Origin: Janibacter endophyticus
GTDB lineage: Bacteria; Actinomycetota; Actinomycetes; Actinomycetales; Dermatophilaceae
Assembly (NCBI RefSeq): GCF_016888335.1
Contig: NZ_JAFEJG010000004.1
Coordinates: forward strand, 1,116,001-1,180,000
DNA: 64,000 nucleotides
Reading direction: 5' to 3'
The notes beneath the pieces are model-generated. The model was not told the origin of the DNA. It saw nothing but the letters and a program-made list of their open reading frames with translations, and did no database searches. The position numbers and the translations under genes were made by a program. Positions 50,402 through 58,997 of the stretch are shown here, piece by piece (the first letter of the stretch is position 1; the number at the start of each line of letters is the position of its first letter).

Positions 50402-51367
50402 GTGGGCAAGTACATCGTGCGGCGGCTGCTGCAGATGATCCCGGTGGTCATCGGCTCGACGTTCCTGATCTACGCCATGGTCTTTGCCATGCCGGGCGAC
50501 CCCACGGCAGGCAAGTGTGGCGAGCGTGCGTGCTCACCCGCCTACGTCGCGGACTTCCGCGAGAAGTACAACCTCGACGACCCGCTGCCGATCCAGTACG
50601 GCAAGTACATGGGGATCTGGCCGCAGGACCGGGACGGGCAGACGGAGTTCGACGGCGTCCTCACGGGTGAGCTCGGTGAGAACCAGTACGGCATCCCCGT
50701 CACCGAGGACCTCAAGCAGCGTTTCACCGTCACCGGCAAGCTCGCGGTCATCGCGCTCGTCTTCGAGGGGATCATCGGCATCTTTGCCGGTGTCCTGGCC
50801 GGCCTGCGCAAGGGCGGGTTCATGGACAACCTCGTCCTCGTGAGCACCCTCTTCGTCATCTCGGTGCCGATCTTCGTCACCGGCTTCCTCGCGCAGTACT
50901 TCCTCGGCCTGAAGTGGCAGATCTTCCCGGCGCTCGTCGGGTCCGACCCCTCGATCTACGCGCTGCTCCTGCCGGGCTTCGTCCTGGGCTCGACCTCCTT
51001 GGCCTACATCGCCCGGCTGATGCGCACCAACATCTCGGAGAACATCAAGTCCGACTACGTGCGGACCGCCAAGGCCAAGGGCCTGAGTCCGAGGCGGATC
51101 GTCGGGGTGCACACGCTGCGCAACTCGATGATCCCTGTCATCACCTTCATGGGCTACGACTTCGGTGCACTGCTCGGCGGTGCGATCGTCACGGAGGGGA
51201 TCTTCAACATCCTCGGGGTCGGCGGGTACATCTACACCGGCATCCGCAACCGTGACGGCATCGCGGTGGTCGGAGCGGTGACCGCCCTGGTCATCGTCTA
51301 TCTCGTGATGAACCTCATCGTCGACCTCCTCTACGGCGCCCTCGACCCCAGGATCAGCCATGACTGA
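50402..51367 (+). CDS. oppB: Peptide ABC transporter permease OppB
   Basis: 321 residues, six helices. MGKYIVRRLLQMIPVVIGST and the loop after helix 1, MPGDPTAGKCGERACSP with two cysteines, are followed by a long external loop and the EAA-type segment DYVRTAKAKGLSPRRIVGVH. GTG start with AGGAGG 5 nt upstream. It overlaps oppC by 8 nt. Confidence 0.92.
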   Translation: MGKYIVRRLLQMIPVVIGSTFLIYAMVFAMPGDPTAGKCGERACSPAYVADFREKYNLDDPLPIQYGKYMGIWPQDRDGQTEFDGVLTGELGENQYGIPVTEDLKQRFTVTGKLAVIALVFEGIIGIFAGVLAGLRKGGFMDNLVLVSTLFVISVPIFVTGFLAQYFLGLKWQIFPALVGSDPSIYALLLPGFVLGSTSLAYIARLMRTNISENIKSDYVRTAKAKGLSPRRIVGVHTLRNSMIPVITFMGYDFGALLGGAIVTEGIFNILGVGGYIYTGIRNRDGIAVVGAVTALVIVYLVMNLIVDLLYGALDPRISHD

Positions 51368-52325
51368 GCAGACCACGACCGACGCCGGCAAGGCTCCCGT
51401 GCCCGCGACGCCAGAGGCCGAGGAGCGCTCGGCCCCGGCCCGCTCCCTGACCGCCGACGCGTGGCGCGCGCTGCGGCGCAACCCGATGTTCTGGGTCTCT
51501 GGGGTCCTCATCCTCATGTTCCTGCTCATGGCGACCGTCCCGGGGCTCTTCACCGACCAGGACCCGACCTACGGCAACCTCAGCCGAGCGCGGATCGAGC
51601 CCGGGAGCGAGCACTGGTTCGGGACCGACCGGCAGGGCTACGACGTCTTCGCCCGGACGATCTACGGAGCCCGCGCCTCGATCCTCGTCGGTGTCCTCGC
51701 GACCGTCGGGACGCTGCTCCTCGGGTCATTCCTGGGGCTGCTCGCGGGTTACGCCGGCGGCTGGCTGGACGCGGTCATCAGCCGGCTCGGAGACATCTTC
51801 TTCGCCATCCCGCTGCTGCTCGCAGGCATCATCTTCCTCTCGGCCACGAGCGAGATGGACACCTTGCTCGGCATCCCCATCCAGGGCTACTTCGGCGTGA
51901 TCCTCCAGATCGTCGCCGTGCTCGTCATCTTCGGCTGGCCCAGCCTCATGCGCCTCATGCGCAGCTCGGTCATCCAGGTGAAGCCGAACGACTACGTCCA
52001 GGCGGCCCGGGCACTCGGCGCCTCCCCGCTGCGGATCATCCGCCGGCACGTCCTGCCCAACGCCATGGCTCCGGCGATCGTCGTCGCGACGATCAACCTC
52101 GGTGCCTACATCGCTGTCGAGGCGACGCTCTCGTTCCTCGGGATCGGCCTGCGCCCGCCGGTCGTCTCGTGGGGTGTGATGATCAACGACTCGCTCGTCT
52201 TCCTGCGCTCCGGGACGACGCTGCACGCCCTCTTCTTCCCGGCGCTCTTCCTCAGCATCTGCGTCCTCGCGTTCATCATGCTCGTCGATGCCGTGCGTGA
52301 CGCGTTCGACCCGAAGAGCCGCTGA
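51360..52325 (+). CDS. oppC: Peptide ABC transporter permease OppC
   Basis: 321 residues. A ~45-residue cytoplasmic N-terminus leads to six helices; WFGTDRQGYDVFARTIYGAR is the OppC signature after helix 1, and DYVQAARALGASPLRIIRRHVLPN is the EAA loop. Overlaps oppB; oppD follows after 7 nt. Confidence 0.92.
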   Translation: MTEQTTTDAGKAPVPATPEAEERSAPARSLTADAWRALRRNPMFWVSGVLILMFLLMATVPGLFTDQDPTYGNLSRARIEPGSEHWFGTDRQGYDVFARTIYGARASILVGVLATVGTLLLGSFLGLLAGYAGGWLDAVISRLGDIFFAIPLLLAGIIFLSATSEMDTLLGIPIQGYFGVILQIVAVLVIFGWPSLMRLMRSSVIQVKPNDYVQAARALGASPLRIIRRHVLPNAMAPAIVVATINLGAYIAVEATLSFLGIGLRPPVVSWGVMINDSLVFLRSGTTLHALFFPALFLSICVLAFIMLVDAVRDAFDPKSR

Positions 52326-52332
52326 GAGTTAG

Positions 52333-53436
52333 GTGACACACGTGTTTGGACGACAGAAGGACTCCAGCGCTCGCAACCCGGCCGCCCCGGAGCCGAGGAC
52401 CGAGACGACCGCCGGTGTGCGCGCCACCCCGCAGGAGGCCGCCTGGGACAGCGACCGGGCGAAGCTGCTCGAGGTCAAGGACCTCTACGTCGAGTTCCAC
52501 ACCGACGAGGGTGTCGCCAAGGCGATCAACGGCGTCGACCTCAACCTCGAGGCCGGCGAGACGCTGGCCATCCTCGGCGAGTCCGGGTCCGGCAAGTCGG
52601 TGACCGCGCAGGCGATCATGGGCATCCTCGACATGCCGCCGGCCAGGATCCCCGGTGGGCAGATCCTCTTCGAGGGGCGCGACCTGCTGACGATGCCGGA
52701 GGAGGACCGTCGCAAGCTGCGCGGCCCGGCCCTCTCCATGGTCTTCCAAGACGCCCTGAGCTCGCTCAACCCGGTCTTCCCGGTGGGCTGGCAGATCGGT
52801 GAGATGTTCCGCAAGCACCGCGGCATGAACAAGTCGGACTCCTACGCGGAGGCCGTCCGGCTCATGGAGCGGGTCAACATCCCCGCCGCCCGCGAGCGCG
52901 TCAAGGCCTACCCGCACCAGTTCAGCGGGGGCATGCGCCAGCGGATCATGATCGCGATGGCGATCGCTCTCGACCCGAGGGTGCTCATCGCCGACGAGCC
53001 GACGACGGCCCTCGACGTGACGGTCCAGGCGCAGATCATGGCCCTGCTCAAGGAGCTCCAGGAGGAGCACCAGATGGGCCTGATCCTCATCACGCACGAC
53101 CTCGGTGTCGTCGCGGACGTCGCGGACCGGATCAGCGTCATGTACGCCGGCCGGATCGTCGAGCGCGCCTACGTCGAGGACATCTACGCCCGTCCCGGCC
53201 ACCCGTACACCCGGGGTCTGCTCGAGTCGATCCCGCGGCTCGACCAGAAGGGTCAGGAGCTCGCCGCCATCGGTGGTCTGCCCCCGAACCTCACCCGGAT
53301 CCCGGAGGGCTGCGCCTTCCACCCGCGGTGCGTCATGGCGCAGGACATCTGCCGTCGTGAGCGTCCGGAGCTGCTCGACATCGCTCCGCGCCGCCAGTCC
53401 GCCTGCCACTTCGCCCAGGAGGTGCTCGATGTCTGA
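52333..53436 (+). CDS. oppD: Peptide ABC transporter ATPase OppD
   Basis: 367 residues. Walker A GESGSGKS, signature FSGGMRQRIMIAMAI, Walker B VLIADEPTTALD, then the oligopeptide-transporter C-terminal domain with PEGCAFHPRC and further cysteines, which in relatives bind an iron-sulfur cluster. About 45 polar N-terminal residues precede the ABC domain; a later start is possible. It overlaps oppF by 8 nt. Confidence 0.92.
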   Translation: MTHVFGRQKDSSARNPAAPEPRTETTAGVRATPQEAAWDSDRAKLLEVKDLYVEFHTDEGVAKAINGVDLNLEAGETLAILGESGSGKSVTAQAIMGILDMPPARIPGGQILFEGRDLLTMPEEDRRKLRGPALSMVFQDALSSLNPVFPVGWQIGEMFRKHRGMNKSDSYAEAVRLMERVNIPAARERVKAYPHQFSGGMRQRIMIAMAIALDPRVLIADEPTTALDVTVQAQIMALLKELQEEHQMGLILITHDLGVVADVADRISVMYAGRIVERAYVEDIYARPGHPYTRGLLESIPRLDQKGQELAAIGGLPPNLTRIPEGCAFHPRCVMAQDICRRERPELLDIAPRRQSACHFAQEVLDV

Positions 53437-54580
53437 GCGCGAGGTCGTCCTCAGCGCCCGGGACCTGCGCAAGTACTACCCGATCAAGGGTGGTGTGCTC
53501 CAGCGGCAGGTCGGTGAGGTCAAGGCCGTCGACGGTGTGAGCTTCGACCTCTACCGCGGCGAGACGCTCGGCATCGTCGGTGAGTCGGGCTGCGGCAAGT
53601 CGACGCTCGGGCGCCTGCTCATGCGGCTCGAGGAGCCCACCGAGGGCACCGTGGAGTTCGATGGCAAGCACATGTACGAGCAGTCCGGCTCGGACATGCG
53701 GGCGATGCGCCGCGACATCCAGATCGTCTTCCAGGACCCCTACACCTCGCTCAACCCGCGCCGTACCGTGGGAGAGATCGTCGGAGAGCCCTTCGAGATC
53801 CACTCGGAGGTCGTGCCCAAGAAGGGCCGGCGCGCCAAGGTGCAGGAGCTCCTCGAGCTCGTCGGCCTCAACCCGGAGCACATCAACCGCTACCCGCACC
53901 AGTTCTCGGGCGGTCAGCGCCAGCGCATCGGCATCGCTCGCGGCATTGCGCTCAACCCCAAGGTGCTCATCTGCGACGAGCCGGTCTCCGCGCTCGACGT
54001 GTCGGTCCAGGCGCAGGTCATCAACCTCATGGAGAAGCTCCAGAACGAGCTCGACCTGGCCTACATCTTCATCGCCCACGACCTCTCCGTCGTCCGGCAC
54101 ATCTCCGACCGCGTCGGCGTGATGTACCTCGGCAGGATCGTCGAGCTCGGCGACGAGGACCAGGTCTACAGCCGGCCGACGCACCCTTACACGCAGGCGC
54201 TGCTCTCCGCGGTGCCGGTGCCGGACCCGACGATGCGCGGCAAGCGCGAGCAGATCATGCTCTCGGGCGACGTCCCCTCGCCGGCCAACCCGCCGAGCGG
54301 CTGCCACTTCCACACCCGCTGCTGGAAGGCGCAGGACATCTGCACGACGCAGACCCCGGCGCTCGAGGACCGGCCCGACGGTGTCGGCGCGCACCTGTCC
54401 CGCTGCCACTTCGCCGAGGTGCGTCAGGTCATCGAGACCGTCGACGTCTCCGACCAGGACCAGACCAGCCTCTTCTCCGGTGACGTCCGGGCTGACGACG
54501 ACGCGATAGCGGCCGGTCAGGCCGGTGCCGTCGGCGGCGAGGCCAGCACGGACACCTCCACCGCGGGGCCGCCCGCCTGA
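53429..54580 (+). CDS. oppF: Peptide ABC transporter ATPase OppF
   Basis: 383 residues. Walker [10 protein letters not shown], signature [18 protein letters not shown], Walker [13 protein letters not shown], and the C-terminal [17 protein letters not shown] cysteine domain. A ~55-residue acidic tail follows, longer than usual. It pairs with OppD to energise OppBC. Confidence 0.92.
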   Translation: MSEREVVLSARDLRKYYPIKGGVLQRQVGEVKAVDGVSFDLYRGETLGIVGESGCGKSTLGRLLMRLEEPTEGTVEFDGKHMYEQSGSDMRAMRRDIQIVFQDPYTSLNPRRTVGEIVGEPFEIHSEVVPKKGRRAKVQELLELVGLNPEHINRYPHQFSGGQRQRIGIARGIALNPKVLICDEPVSALDVSVQAQVINLMEKLQNELDLAYIFIAHDLSVVRHISDRVGVMYLGRIVELGDEDQVYSRPTHPYTQALLSAVPVPDPTMRGKREQIMLSGDVPSPANPPSGCHFHTRCWKAQDICTTQTPALEDRPDGVGAHLSRCHFAEVRQVIETVDVSDQDQTSLFSGDVRADDDAIAAGQAGAVGGEASTDTSTAGPPA

Positions 54581-54594
54581 CCCCTCACCGGGTT

Positions 54595-54634
54595 GAGAGA
54601 AGGACCGTCATGCCCAGCTGACGGTCCTTCTCTC
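54595..54634. terminator. Terminator after oppF
   Basis: Perfect 16-bp stem GAGAGAAGGACCGTCA (54595-54610) with its complement (54619-54634) and an 8-nt loop. This hairpin lies between the convergent opp and dpp operons and does not use the CGAAGGGG motif. Confidence 0.85.
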
Positions 54635-54642
54635 GATCTACG

Positions 54643-55800
54643 TCACGCGAAGGGGATCTCGTCGGTGATCGTGGCCGCCTCGGCGTCCTTGAGGGCCTGG
54701 GGCTTGTCCTCGAGGTGCACCTCGACGGCGTGCCGCTCGATCTCGCCGGCGGCGATCTGCTCGGCGTAGTGGCAGGCGACCTTGTGGTCGCTGGAGACAC
54801 CGTCGATCTCGGCGACCCGCAGCTCCGGCCGCTCGGTGTCGCAGCGGCTCTCCTGGCGCCACGGGCACCGGGTGTGGAAGCGACACCCCGACGGCGGGTT
54901 CGCGGGGGAGGGCAGGTCGCCGGTGAGCAGGATCTGCTCGCGCGCGTCCTCCGCCACCGGGTCCGGCACGGGCACGGCGGAGAGCAGCGCACGCGTGTAG
55001 GGGTGCAGCGGCTGCTCGTAGAGCTCGCCGGCCTCGGCCTCCTCGACGATGCCGCCGAGGTACATCACGCCGATCCGGTCGGAGATGTGCCGGACGACAG
55101 CGAGGTCGTGCGCGATGACGAGGTAGGTGAGCTCGTACTCCTCCTGAAGGTCTTTCATGAGGTTGATGACCTGGGCCTGGACCGACACGTCGAGGGCGGA
55201 GACCGGCTCGTCGGCGACGATGAGCTCGGGGTTGACCGACAGGGCCCGGGCGATGCCGATGCGCTGCCGCTGACCGCCGGAGAACTCGTGCGGGTACTTC
55301 TTGAGCGCGGCCGCGGGCAGGCCGACGTCCTCGAGCAGCTGCTTGAGCCGCGGGGCCGCCTCCTTCTCGTCCTTGACGATGCCGTGCGCCTTCATCCCCT
55401 CGACGAGGAGCGACTCGACGCTCTGCCGGGGGTCGAGACTGCCCATGGGGTCCTGGAAGACCATCTGGAGGTCCTGGCGGCGCGTGCGCAGGCCCTCGCC
55501 CCTGAGGTCGGTCAGCGCCTCGCCGTCAAAGGTCACGGTGCCCTCGGTGATCTCCTCGAGCGCGAGGATCGCCCGGCCCATCGTCGACTTGCCGCAGCCG
55601 GACTCGCCGACGAGACCGTAGGTCTCGCCGCGCCGGATCTGCAGGTCGACGCCGTCGACCGCGTAGACGTGGCCGACGACCTTGTCGAAGATGACCCCGC
55701 GCTTGATGGGGAAGTGGACCTTGAGGCCCTGGACGTCGACGAGGACGTCGCCCTTGGCCCCCTTCGTCCGGGTGCCCTTGCGGTCGGCGGTCGTGGTCAT
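54643..55800 (-). CDS. dppF: Peptide ABC transporter ATPase DppF (second operon)
   Basis: 385 residues. Walker [33 protein letters not shown], Walker [13 protein letters not shown], and the cysteine-containing C-terminal region PSGCRFHTRCPWRQESRC. Last gene of the minus-strand operon dppABCDF; the ATG overlaps the dppD stop by 4 nt. It is clearly paralogous to, but divergent from, OppF, with which it is convergent. Confidence 0.91.
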   Translation of the reverse strand: MTTTADRKGTRTKGAKGDVLVDVQGLKVHFPIKRGVIFDKVVGHVYAVDGVDLQIRRGETYGLVGESGCGKSTMGRAILALEEITEGTVTFDGEALTDLRGEGLRTRRQDLQMVFQDPMGSLDPRQSVESLLVEGMKAHGIVKDEKEAAPRLKQLLEDVGLPAAALKKYPHEFSGGQRQRIGIARALSVNPELIVADEPVSALDVSVQAQVINLMKDLQEEYELTYLVIAHDLAVVRHISDRIGVMYLGGIVEEAEAGELYEQPLHPYTRALLSAVPVPDPVAEDAREQILLTGDLPSPANPPSGCRFHTRCPWRQESRCDTERPELRVAEIDGVSSDHKVACHYAEQIAAGEIERHAVEVHLEDKPQALKDAEAATITDEIPFA

Positions 55801-56861
55801 CGGGCGAGCTCCTTCTGACGGCCCTCGGCGGGGGAGGGCTCGCCGTGCAGCGGGTTGAAGCAGCGCAGGACACGACCGTCGCGCTCGGCGAGGTCGGGGG
55901 TCTCCTCACGGCAGCGCTCGATCGCGTGGGAGCAGCGCGGGGCGAAGGCGCACGCGCTCGTCCACGGCAGGTTGTCCGCGACCGAGCCCGGGACGGGCGT
56001 GAGCCGCGCGTTGCGGTCGCCGACGAGGTCGGGGACCGAGGCGAGCAGCCCGCCCGTGTAGGGGTGGCGCGGCTCGGCGAAGAGCGGGTGGCGATCGCCC
56101 CGCTCGACGAGACGGCCGCCGTAGAGGACGTTGACCTCGTCGCAGAGGCCCGCGACGACACCGAGGTCGTGGGTGATCATGATGAGCGCGGTCCCCATCT
56201 CCTCCACGAGGTCGCGCAGCAGGGTGAGGATCTGCGCCTGGATCGTCACGTCGAGCGCGGTCGTCGGCTCGTCGGCGATGAGCAGCTTGGGCTCGCAGGC
56301 CAGCGCCATCGCGATGAGCGCGCGCTGGCGCATGCCGCCGGAGAGCTGGTGCGGGTACTCGGTGAGCCGCCGCTCGGGGTCGGGGATCCCGACCTTCTCG
56401 AGCATCTCCCGGGCGATCGGTCGGGCGGCCTTCTTCGAGAGGCCCTTGTGCCGCTCGAGGACCTCGGTGACCTGACGGCCGATCGGGACGACCGGGTTCA
56501 GCGAGGACAGCGGGTCCTGGAAGATCATCCCGATGTCACGGCCGCGTCGGCTGCGCATCTCCTTGTCGGAGAGGGTGAGCAGGTCGGTGCCCTCGTACTC
56601 GACGGTGCCGGTGACGGTGTTGCCGCGGGCGGGGAGCAGCCCCATGATCGCGAGCGAGGTCACCGACTTGCCGCACCCGGACTCGCCGACGAGCCCGACG
56701 GTCTGGCCGGGGGAGACGTCGAAGCTCAGGCCGTCGACGGCGGTGAAGGGCTGCTCGCCCTGCCGGGTGAAGGTGACGGTGAGGTCGCGGACGGAGAGCA
56801 ACGGTGAGCGCGAAGGGGTGCGCGCGCCCTGCGTGGTGGTCGTGGTGGTCTGGTCGCTCAC
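55797..56861 (-). CDS. dppD: Peptide ABC transporter ATPase DppD
   Basis: 354 residues from GTG at 56861, chosen because AGGAGG lies 8 nt upstream; an in-frame GTG at 56870 abuts that site. Walker [17 protein letters not shown], signature LSGGMRQRALIAMALACE, Walker B LLIADEPTTALD, C-terminal CAFAPRC. The start region overlaps the end of dppC. Confidence 0.9.
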   Translation of the reverse strand: MSDQTTTTTTQGARTPSRSPLLSVRDLTVTFTRQGEQPFTAVDGLSFDVSPGQTVGLVGESGCGKSVTSLAIMGLLPARGNTVTGTVEYEGTDLLTLSDKEMRSRRGRDIGMIFQDPLSSLNPVVPIGRQVTEVLERHKGLSKKAARPIAREMLEKVGIPDPERRLTEYPHQLSGGMRQRALIAMALACEPKLLIADEPTTALDVTIQAQILTLLRDLVEEMGTALIMITHDLGVVAGLCDEVNVLYGGRLVERGDRHPLFAEPRHPYTGGLLASVPDLVGDRNARLTPVPGSVADNLPWTSACAFAPRCSHAIERCREETPDLAERDGRVLRCFNPLHGEPSPAEGRQKELAR

Positions 56862-56866
56862 CGACG

Positions 56867-57865
56867 TCACCTCCTGGTCTTCGGGTCGAGGGCCTCGCGC
56901 AGCGACTCACCCATGAGCGTGAAGCCGAGCGCGACGATGATGATGCAGACCGCCGGGTAGATGGCGAGGTGCGGGTGGTCGTAGATGTAGGGCTGTGCCT
57001 GACCGAGCATCTGGCCCCACTCGGGCTTGCGGTCGTTCGGGTTGCCCAGGCCGAGGAAGGACAACGCGGCCGCGTCGATGATCGCCGTGGCGAGCACGAG
57101 CGTGGACTGGACGATGACGGGGCCGAGCGAGTTCGGCAGCATGTGCCGCAGGATGATCGCCGAGCGCTTGACACCGAGCGCGCGGGCGGCGAGGACGTGG
57201 TCCTTGCTGCGCTGCGCGAGCATGGCGCCCCGGAGCAGCCGCGCGAAGATCGGGATCTGGACGATCGCGATGGCGATGATCAGCGTCCACTGGCTCGGCC
57301 TCGCCGCGATCGCCGAGATCGAGAAGGCGAGGAGCAGGCTGGGGATCGAGAGCATGACGTCGACGACGCGCATGATGACGCTGTCGACCCAGCCGCTGAA
57401 GGCCCCGGCGAGCGTGCCGAGGGTCAGGCCGCCGAGGAGGCCGAAGAAGGTCGCCATGACGCCGACGAGCAGCGTCTGCTGGCTGCCGACGAGGAGGCGC
57501 GAGAGGAGGTCGCGGCCCTTGTCGTCGCCGCCGAGGGGGTGCCCCGGCTCCGGTGCGGGGACCGGGTTGCTCTGCGCGCTGAAGTCCAGGACGGCCTTCG
57601 CCGGGTCGTGCGGCGCGATCCACGGGGCGATGCTCGCGAGGATGATGAAGAGGGTCGTGATCGTCAGGCCGACGAGGAAGACCGGGTTGCGGCGCAGCCG
57701 CTTCCACGCCGAGGCGATGAGGCTGGTGCCGGGAGAGTCGGTGACCGTGCCCGCCTCGGCGAGCTCGTCGATGCGGCGCTTCTTGCGGGCGCCGAACCCC
57801 TCGGGCCGGCTCGCGTCGTCGTGGCGGGGCGGGTCCTGCGCGTCGCGGGTCGTGGGGGTGCTCAT
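56867..57865 (-). CDS. dppC: Peptide ABC transporter permease DppC
   Basis: 332 residues. A ~55-residue polar N-terminus, then six helices; HPLGGDDKGRDLLSRLLVGS is the OppC/DppC signature and DHVLAARALGVKRSAIILRH the EAA loop. ATG at 57865 overlaps the dppB stop by 4 nt (ATGA). Confidence 0.91.
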   Translation of the reverse strand: MSTPTTRDAQDPPRHDDASRPEGFGARKKRRIDELAEAGTVTDSPGTSLIASAWKRLRRNPVFLVGLTITTLFIILASIAPWIAPHDPAKAVLDFSAQSNPVPAPEPGHPLGGDDKGRDLLSRLLVGSQQTLLVGVMATFFGLLGGLTLGTLAGAFSGWVDSVIMRVVDVMLSIPSLLLAFSISAIAARPSQWTLIIAIAIVQIPIFARLLRGAMLAQRSKDHVLAARALGVKRSAIILRHMLPNSLGPVIVQSTLVLATAIIDAAALSFLGLGNPNDRKPEWGQMLGQAQPYIYDHPHLAIYPAVCIIIVALGFTLMGESLREALDPKTRR

Positions 57866-58866
57866 CGGGTCCTCACTCGGGGGTCGACGACGGCGTACAA
57901 GATGTCGACGACGAGGTTGACGATGACGTAGACGGCCGCGGCGGCCAGGATGATCACCTGGAGGACGGGGTAGTCGCGCCGGAAGAAGCCGTCGGCGAGG
58001 GCCGAACCGATGCCGGGGAGGTTGAAGACGGTCTCCGTGAGCACGGCGCCGCCGAGCAGCGCCCCGGTCTGCAGACCGATGGCCGTGATGACCGGCAGCA
58101 GCGCGTTGCGCATGACGTGCCGGCCGCGGATCACCCTGTGGGACAAGCCCTTCGACTGCGCGGTGCGGACGTAGTCCTCGTCGAGGACGTCGAGCACGCT
58201 GGCCCGGGTGATCCGGAAGATCATGGCGAAGGGGATCGAGGCCAGCGCGATGCTCGGCAGCACGAGGTGCTTGAGGGCGTTGAGCGAGGCGTCCCACTCG
58301 CGGGTCAGGATCCCGTCGAGGACGAAGAAGCCGGTGACGCGGGTCGCGTCGATGCTCTGCCGGCCGGAGACCGGCATGACGCCCAGCTTGATGGCGAACC
58401 AGTACTTGAGGAGGAAGGCGAGGAAGAAGACCGGGACCGCGACGCCGACGAGGGAGCCGACGATCGAGGCGTTGTCGAGGATGCCTCCGCGGCGGCGGGC
58501 AGCCAGGTAGCCGAGGGGGAGGGCGAGGCAGACGGCGATGAGGAGCGCGAAGAAGCTCAGCTCGATCGTCGCGGGGAAGCGCTCGGTGAAGACCTGGAGC
58601 GCGGGGGTGCCCGGCTGCACGCCGTTGGAGACGCCGAAGTCGCCCTGGAGGGCACGTTTGAGGAAGCTCCAGTACTGGACCGGCACCGGCTGGTCGAGCC
58701 CGAGCGCCTTGGTGAGCGCGGCACGGCTCTCGGCGGTCGCCCGCTCGCCGAGCATCGCCGACACCGTGCCGCCGGGGAGGCTCTTGAGCCAGGCGAAGAG
58801 CAGGACGGACAAGGCGAAGGCGACGAGCACCAGCTGAAGCAGCCGGCGGACGATGAATCTCAGCAC
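57862..58866 (-). CDS. dppB: Peptide ABC transporter permease DppB
   Basis: 334 residues, six helices. LRFIVRRLLQLVLVAFALSV starts the first helix; DYVRTAQSKGLSHRVIRGRHV is the EAA loop. GTG start with AGGAGG 9 nt upstream. A hairpin separates it from the upstream dppA. Confidence 0.91.
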   Translation of the reverse strand: MLRFIVRRLLQLVLVAFALSVLLFAWLKSLPGGTVSAMLGERATAESRAALTKALGLDQPVPVQYWSFLKRALQGDFGVSNGVQPGTPALQVFTERFPATIELSFFALLIAVCLALPLGYLAARRRGGILDNASIVGSLVGVAVPVFFLAFLLKYWFAIKLGVMPVSGRQSIDATRVTGFFVLDGILTREWDASLNALKHLVLPSIALASIPFAMIFRITRASVLDVLDEDYVRTAQSKGLSHRVIRGRHVMRNALLPVITAIGLQTGALLGGAVLTETVFNLPGIGSALADGFFRRDYPVLQVIILAAAAVYVIVNLVVDILYAVVDPRVRTR

Positions 58867-58923
58867 GTGAGGGTTCCTCCTCGTGCGGTGGCGGTGGCCA
58901 CCGGGGGTGGTCGGTCAAGCGGT

Positions 58924-58962
58924 GGGGCCGCCTCGGCCGGGTTCTCCGGGCGAGGCGGCCCC
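58924..58962 (-). terminator. Hairpin between dppA and dppB (attenuator candidate)
   Basis: 12-bp perfect stem GGGGCCGCCTCG (58924-58935) with its complement (58951-58962) around a 15-nt loop. One CCCCTTCG copy overlaps the right arm. As in the opp and agl operons, it lies between the binding-protein gene and the permease genes. Confidence 0.65.
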
Positions 58963-58997
58963 TTCGTGCGACGGGTCGGATCAGCCGATCCGGTGCG

